The notes beneath the pieces were generated by a model. The model made no database searches and had not been told where the DNA came from. It saw only the letters and a list, made by a program, of their open reading frames with translations. From Bacteroidota bacterium (GTDB taxonomy: Bacteria; Bacteroidota; Bacteroidia; Cytophagales; Cyclobacteriaceae), in contig JACOSO010000043.1 of assembly GCA_016178785.1 (NCBI GenBank), forward strand, positions 244,403 through 308,402: a DNA stretch of 64,000 nt, in the 5' to 3' direction. The position numbers and the translations under genes are program-made. Of this stretch, positions 59,441 through 64,000 are shown one piece after another; positions within the stretch are counted from its first letter, which is position 1, and every line of letters begins with the position of its first letter.

Positions 59441-60070
59441 ATGCCTGCCGAATTCTTATCCATTCACTCACAAAATCCCGAGTTACGAAAAATCAATCGC
59501 GTAGTTGAATTGCTGCAAAAAGGTGGCATCATTGTATATCCTACGGACACCATTTATGGAATAGGTTGTGACTTAACAAACCGCAGAGCTGTAGAGCGGT
59601 TGTGTCAGATCATGGAGGTGAAGCCACAAAAATTGAATCTGTCTTTCATTTGTCATGACCTCAGCCATATTTCGGAATATGTGAAACGAATTGACACTCC
59701 AGTTTTTAAAATTTTGAAAAAAGAATTACCCGGCCCCTTCACTTTTATTTTTGAGTCGAGCAGTAAAGTGCCTAAAATTCTGGGGGTGATTAAAAATACA
59801 GTCGGCATTAGAATCCCCAATCATCCAATCCCCTTGGAAATTGTGAGACTTCTCGGGAATCCATTAATCACCTCATCGATTAAAGATGATGATGAGATAA
59901 AGGAATACACTACCGATCCGGAAGAAATTTTTGAAGATTTTAAGCACCAAGTTGATTTGGTTATTGATGGAGGAGCAGGTGGAAACATTCCCTCCACTGT
60001 TGTTGACTTTACTTCGGGCGAACCGATACTTACACGCCAAGGACTGGGAAATTTTTCAGAATATTATTAA
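59441..60070 (+). CDS. L-threonylcarbamoyladenylate synthase (Sua5/YciO/YrdC family)
   Basis: This 209-aa protein has the YrdC fold signature [20 protein letters not shown] near residues 27-46, then [20 protein letters not shown] and [18 protein letters not shown], and a C-terminal [10 protein letters not shown]. YrdC members make threonylcarbamoyl-AMP for the t6A37 modification of ANN-decoding tRNAs. Closely related YciO proteins lack that activity, and the sequence resembles YciO in places, so the exact reaction is uncertain. It is divergent from mltG. Confidence 0.85.
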   Translation: MPAEFLSIHSQNPELRKINRVVELLQKGGIIVYPTDTIYGIGCDLTNRRAVERLCQIMEVKPQKLNLSFICHDLSHISEYVKRIDTPVFKILKKELPGPFTFIFESSSKVPKILGVIKNTVGIRIPNHPIPLEIVRLLGNPLITSSIKDDDEIKEYTTDPEEIFEDFKHQVDLVIDGGAGGNIPSTVVDFTSGEPILTRQGLGNFSEYY

Positions 60071-60380
60071 GCCGGTTAATTTGAAAATACAGTCGATCGG
60101 TTAATAATCTTCTGATCGTATTTTTTGTGATTGTTTTCAATTGTCCTGATGAATTCCCATCTCTCTCGCCACATTGCAAATCAGCGTTTGATTGAAGAAA
60201 TACGGTGGCCTCATCTCCTGGCAGGTATGAAGTTTTGTCGGTATAACCTTGTACAACACTTTTACCGCAAGACGGCAGTGGTTGTTTTGCAGGAACGTCC
60301 AAATCATTTTGCTGACAAGCATAAAGGCTGAAAACGAATAGGCATACGACTAAGCGAAAACGGATAGAAGGATAGATCAT
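60030..60380 (-). pseudogene. Probable lipoprotein gene remnant
   Basis: The frame starts MIYPSIRFRLVVCLFVFSLY with a lipobox ending in Cys (LYACQQ), then VQGYTDKTSYLPGDEATVFL, which looks like the first strands of an Ig-like domain. After SNADLQC the sequence becomes low in family character and runs 41 nt into the end of the convergent Sua5 gene. The most economical reading is the 5' end of a larger surface lipoprotein gene whose remainder was lost. A functional 116-aa lipoprotein cannot be ruled out. No other gene lies in 60071-60493. Confidence 0.45.
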
Positions 60381-60493
60381 TCAACTATAGAATCCCAAAA
60401 ATGATCAGAAGTCATAGACGAAAAAGTTTTGAAATAAAAATTCTTGCTGCAGATTTCTGATTGATTTGAGGATTCAGTTATAATTGAGCCCAG

Positions 60494-61132
60494 ATGCAAA
60501 GGACGATTCTTATAGATTCACATTACCTTCCGTCACTCGAATATTTTTGTGCGATGCAACCTTTTAATGAGGTTGCCCTTGAAGCAAATGAATATTTTGT
60601 AAAACAGAGCTACCGCAACCGATGTTTCGTGAACACCGCCCAAGGAGTGAAAATGTTGACCGTTCCTTTGCTCAATAGGCATGGAAGAGTCTTAATAAAA
60701 GACGTATTAGTGGAGACGGGCAACAAGTGGCGCAACAATCACTGGCGAACAATTGAGTCGGCCTACCGCAAAGCACCGTACTTTGACCACTACGCTGAGG
60801 AGTTGAAGAAAATTTTATACCGGGGCCAAGAGCTTTTGTTTGAGTTTAATAGCGAGCTGATGTCATTCTGTCTGCGACACATCGGCTTTCAAAAAAATAT
60901 TTCGGCAACATTGACTTACCAAACTCATGTGGAAGCAAATATTTCTGATTTGCGATCAGTCATTTCCTGCAAAAAGCCATTTACTGAAAGAAAAATCTAT
61001 CAACCTCAGAAATACTATCAGATTTTTGGCAATGAATTTGTTCCCAACCTTTCCATTATCGATTTATTGTTTTGCGAAGGGCCGCGAACGGGCGAAATTA
61101 TCAGAGCTCAAAGTCAGTTTCCGAACAAATAA
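60494..61132 (+). CDS. WbqC family protein
   Basis: This 212-aa protein starts TILIDSHYLPSLEYFCAMQP and contains KQSYRNRCFVNTAQGVKMLT and KWRNNHWRTIESAYRKAPYF, the conserved blocks of the WbqC family. Family members occur in glycan and folate-related contexts; the activity is not settled. It stands alone between the lipoprotein remnant and clpC. Confidence 0.88.
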   Translation: MQRTILIDSHYLPSLEYFCAMQPFNEVALEANEYFVKQSYRNRCFVNTAQGVKMLTVPLLNRHGRVLIKDVLVETGNKWRNNHWRTIESAYRKAPYFDHYAEELKKILYRGQELLFEFNSELMSFCLRHIGFQKNISATLTYQTHVEANISDLRSVISCKKPFTERKIYQPQKYYQIFGNEFVPNLSIIDLLFCEGPRTGEIIRAQSQFPNK

Positions 61133-61232
61133 AATCTGAAAGTTGTTGTTAGTACGTTTGTTAGTAGTTAACCGGGTATTTGATTTTGAATAATCGAGCC
61201 TAAACATTTACATTTACATATATCAAGAAGCT

Positions 61233-63785
61233 ATGCCGAACATGGAAGCGAAATTTTCTAACCGGGTAAAAGAAGTTATTACGCTAAGCCGGGAAGAAGC
61301 ACTGCGGTTAGGTCACGATTACATCGGTACAGAACACCTCATTCTGGGCATGATTCGCGAAGGCGAAGGTGTAGCTGTGGCATTGTTGAAAAAATTGGGC
61401 GTTCAGTTGGATCATTTGCGTGCGGAGATTGAAAAGGTTTCGAAGGGAACAGCCACGCATGAAATAAAAAATGTTGCCAATATTCCCCTCACAAGGGCGT
61501 CAGAAAAAATTCTCAAGATTACTTACCTCGAAGCAAAGGTCTTCAAAGCACAATTGATAGGCACCGAGCATTTGTTGCTTTCCATTCTTCGTGACCCTGA
61601 TAATTTGGCTACTCAAATCCTTAACAAGTTTGATGTTGCCTATGACACCGTGAAAGAGATGCTTGAATATCAACACGAAAACCCAAAGGCATCTTCCGAT
61701 ACCGATGACCCTGATGAGGATTCATCAAAAATGTTTGGTAGCGGCTCGACACCGGGGTCAACTAAAGAGAAGAAAGGAACAGAAAAATCGCGTACTCCTG
61801 TACTCGATAATTTTGGACGAGACCTCACTCGCCTGGCGGAGGACAACAAGCTTGATCCGATCGTAGGACGCGAAAAAGAAATAGAACGAGTGGCTCAAAT
61901 CCTTTCGCGCAGAAAAAAGAACAACCCAATATTGATTGGAGAACCCGGTGTTGGTAAAACAGCGATTGCTGAAGGCCTTGCTTTGCGCATCATTCAAAAG
62001 AAAGTTTCGCGTGTACTGTTTGGCAAGCGTGTGGTTACTCTTGACCTCGCTTCGCTGGTTGCCGGCACTAAATACCGCGGTCAGTTTGAAGAAAGAATGA
62101 AAGCAGTGATGAACGAACTTGAGAAATCACCTGATGTGATTTTGTTCATCGATGAACTTCACACTATTGTTGGAGCAGGTGGAGCATCCGGTTCGCTCGA
62201 TGCTTCAAATATGTTTAAACCTGCGCTCGCTCGTGGAGAGATTCAATGTATTGGTGCGACCACACTTGACGAGTATCGTCAGTATATCGAGAAAGACGGA
62301 GCTCTCGCAAGAAGATTCCAGATGGTAATGGTTGATTCAACTTCGGTTGATGAAACAATTCAGATCCTTGAAAACATTAAGGAGAAGTACGAAGATCACC
62401 ATCATGTAAATTACACCAAAGAGGCGCTCGAAGCTTGTGTGAAACTCTCTGATCGTTACATCAGTGACCGTTTCCTTCCTGACAAGGCGATCGATGTAAT
62501 GGATGAAGCGGGTGCACGTGTGCACATCAACAATATTCATGTGCCAGACGATATCGTGAAGTTTGAAGAAGCGATTGAAGATGTTAAGAAAGAAAAGAAT
62601 CGCGTAGTGAAAAGCCAGAAGTATGAAGAAGCCGCTCAACTTCGTGACAAAGAGAAGAAATTGATCGAACAACTTGATTTAGCAAAAGCTCGCTGGGAAG
62701 AAAAAACACGCACGGAAAAGTATACCGTTACAGAAGACAATGTTGCCGATGTGATCGGAATGATGACGGGTATTCCCGCCAATCGTATCGCGCAAAAAGA
62801 AAGCAACAAACTGCTTGGCATGGGAGATCAATTGGCTGGCAGGGTTATTGGGCAGGAAGAGGCGATTAAGAAATTGACAAAAGCAATTCAGCGCACGCGC
62901 GTTGGCTTGAAAGATCCAAGAAAACCGATAGGTTCATTTATTTTCTTAGGCCCAACAGGTGTTGGAAAAACTGAACTTGCCAAGGTTCTTGCCAATTATC
63001 TCTTCGATAAAGAAGATGCTTTGGTGCGTATTGACATGAGTGAGTATATGGAGAAATTCTCTGTGTCGCGCTTGGTTGGGGCTCCTCCGGGATATATGGG
63101 TTATGAAGAAGGTGGACAACTCACTGAGAAAGTGAGAAGGAAGCCATACAGTGTAGTGTTGCTTGATGAGATTGAAAAAGCACACCCTGACGTATTCAAT
63201 ATCCTGCTTCAGGTTTTGGATGATGGAATTTTGACGGATGGATTGGGCAGAAGAGTTGATTTCCGTAACACTATCATCATCATGACTTCTAATATCGGTG
63301 TTCGTGATTTGAAAGATTTTGGTGCAGGTATTGGTTTTACAACTAAAGCAAAAAGAGAAAACGAAGAGGAGTTGATGAAAAGCACAATTCAAAGTGCGTT
63401 GAAGCGTGCATTCAGCCCCGAGTTTTTAAATCGCTTAGATGATGTGATTGTGTTCAACTCGTTGCAGCGTGAGCACATTCACAAAATCATCGACCTTACA
63501 CTTGGAAAACTTTTTGCGAGGATATTGGCGATTGGTTACACAGTAGAGCTGACTGAGAAAGCAAAAGACTTCCTGGCCGAGAAAGGATACGATCACCAGT
63601 TTGGTGCGCGTCCTTTGAATAGAGCCATCCAAAAATATTTAGAAGACCCGGTAGCTGAAGAGATTTTGAAAGGGGAAGTATCCGAGGGAGGAACGATCAT
63701 TGCCGACTACGAGGGTACGGGCGACCTACTCACAATCAAGGGCAAGAAAGCCAAGGCTTCTTCGAAAGAAAAAAAGAGCGAATAA
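61233..63785 (+). CDS. clpC: ATP-dependent Clp protease ATP-binding subunit ClpC
   Basis: This 850-aa HSP100 protein has two N-terminal Clp repeats ([40 protein letters not shown]), a first AAA module (Walker [16 protein letters not shown]; Walker [11 protein letters not shown]), and a central UVR-type coiled segment ([20 protein letters not shown]) typical of ClpC. A second AAA module (Walker [26 protein letters not shown]) and the C-terminal D2-small domain follow. It unfolds substrates for ClpP. An intrinsic terminator follows. ATG 61233 is used; ATG 61242 is equally possible. Confidence 0.96.
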   Translation: MPNMEAKFSNRVKEVITLSREEALRLGHDYIGTEHLILGMIREGEGVAVALLKKLGVQLDHLRAEIEKVSKGTATHEIKNVANIPLTRASEKILKITYLEAKVFKAQLIGTEHLLLSILRDPDNLATQILNKFDVAYDTVKEMLEYQHENPKASSDTDDPDEDSSKMFGSGSTPGSTKEKKGTEKSRTPVLDNFGRDLTRLAEDNKLDPIVGREKEIERVAQILSRRKKNNPILIGEPGVGKTAIAEGLALRIIQKKVSRVLFGKRVVTLDLASLVAGTKYRGQFEERMKAVMNELEKSPDVILFIDELHTIVGAGGASGSLDASNMFKPALARGEIQCIGATTLDEYRQYIEKDGALARRFQMVMVDSTSVDETIQILENIKEKYEDHHHVNYTKEALEACVKLSDRYISDRFLPDKAIDVMDEAGARVHINNIHVPDDIVKFEEAIEDVKKEKNRVVKSQKYEEAAQLRDKEKKLIEQLDLAKARWEEKTRTEKYTVTEDNVADVIGMMTGIPANRIAQKESNKLLGMGDQLAGRVIGQEEAIKKLTKAIQRTRVGLKDPRKPIGSFIFLGPTGVGKTELAKVLANYLFDKEDALVRIDMSEYMEKFSVSRLVGAPPGYMGYEEGGQLTEKVRRKPYSVVLLDEIEKAHPDVFNILLQVLDDGILTDGLGRRVDFRNTIIIMTSNIGVRDLKDFGAGIGFTTKAKRENEEELMKSTIQSALKRAFSPEFLNRLDDVIVFNSLQREHIHKIIDLTLGKLFARILAIGYTVELTEKAKDFLAEKGYDHQFGARPLNRAIQKYLEDPVAEEILKGEVSEGGTIIADYEGTGDLLTIKGKKAKASSKEKKSE

Positions 63786-63804
63786 AAACAATTCGAATAA
63801 TTTG

Positions 63805-63833
63805 AAAGGCAGGGCAACCTGCCTTTTGCTTTT
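63805..63833 (+). terminator. Rho-independent terminator after clpC
   Basis: AAAGGCAGG (63805-63813) and CCTGCCTTT (63818-63826) form a 9-bp stem with a GCAA tetraloop, followed by a T-rich stretch. It can also serve the convergent partial gene at 63852 because the stem is preceded by an A-rich segment. Confidence 0.85.
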
Positions 63834-63851
63834 AACATCCCATCAGAGATC

Positions 63852-63998
63852 TTATTTCCTTCCTGACTTCCGCGGTTTTTTGAGATTGGATCGAAAAACC
63901 TTGAATGCGCTTTCAGGACGAAGTTTTTTATTTGATTTTGGGTGTCCCAGCGATGGGTCTATTAGCTTTGGCGGATGTTCATCCGTCAAAAAAAGAAC
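63852..63998 (-). CDS. C-terminal end of an unidentified gene
   Basis: A - strand frame enters from the right edge and runs 48 codons to TAA (63854-63852). It reads TDEHPPKLIDPSLGHPKSNK near the edge and ends in a basic tail (KKPRKSGRK). Convergent placement and the shared terminator support a real gene end. The family cannot be identified from this piece. Confidence 0.45.
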   Translation of the reverse strand, partial: VLFLTDEHPPKLIDPSLGHPKSNKKLRPESAFKVFRSNLKKPRKSGRK

Positions 63999-64000
63999 AA

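Overview
The window looks like a chromosomal segment of a Bacteroidota bacterium, most likely a free-living member of the Cytophagales or a related lineage. The evidence is the gene content (DUF3127 protein, WbqC, LytS/LytTR pair, RpsP with a long Lys/Ala/Glu-rich tail, 6-bladed beta-propeller lipoproteins, ClpC with a UVR segment), the TTTG-19-TAnnTTTG promoter shape, the scarcity of Shine-Dalgarno sequences, and AT-rich intergenic spacers. Genus cannot be fixed from sequence alone.

Layout. 1-4686 is the edge of a surface-glycan locus: start of an NAD-dependent epimerase, a Wzt/Wzm ABC glycan exporter, a glycosyltransferase and a polytopic membrane protein. 4831-11043 is a TetR-controlled RND efflux operon (TolC-like, MFP, RND pump) with matching palindromic operator candidates in front of tetR and tolC. 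11128-14424 holds a DUF3127 protein, a GNAT enzyme, a ParE-type toxin/antitoxin pair and acetyl-CoA synthetase. 14508-30328 is a second glycan region: a tightly overlapping + operon with three GT2 enzymes, two O-antigen-ligase/polymerase-like proteins, a nucleotidyltransferase broken by an in-frame TAG, a B12-type radical SAM protein that lacks one cluster cysteine, and a methyltransferase; a - operon with a methyltransferase and two GT4 enzymes; then a + operon with an intact B12-type radical SAM protein, a methyltransferase and an amidohydrolase, faced by a SPASM-type radical SAM protein. 30463-45729 is mainly housekeeping: a decayed PIN toxin locus, an aminotransferase, heptose-phosphate kinase, a LytS/LytTR two-component pair, a VanY-like peptidase, sucA and sucB separated by a DUF4160/DUF2442 pair, rpsP-rimM and an amino-acid permease.

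45782-56728 is read here as a 10.9-kb integrative element inserted in the 3' end of a tRNA-Ser(UGA) gene. An 18-bp direct repeat marks both ends, and a tyrosine integrase lies next to the intact tRNA. The original tRNA terminator appears to be stranded at the far end. The backbone carries an excisionase-like HTH protein, a RepA/RecA-like ATPase, an unknown 390-aa protein and a non-coding array of palindromic repeats that could be an origin. The cargo is a - strand operon of three related eight-cysteine secreted peptides, a 6-bladed beta-propeller lipoprotein and a thioredoxin-fold lipoprotein with a CGSC motif, divergent from a large FtsX/MacB-type permease that has no ATPase gene nearby. This peptide/lipoprotein/permease set is the best candidate for an undescribed system in the window.

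56895-64000 returns to core genes: YihY-like membrane protein, thioesterase, MltG, Sua5/YrdC, WbqC, ClpC and the C-terminal end of one more - strand gene. Four genes carry lesions explicable by one or a few mutations (amber codon, Cys to Arg, +1 frameshift, internal deletion). Whether these are real or assembly errors cannot be decided from the sequence.
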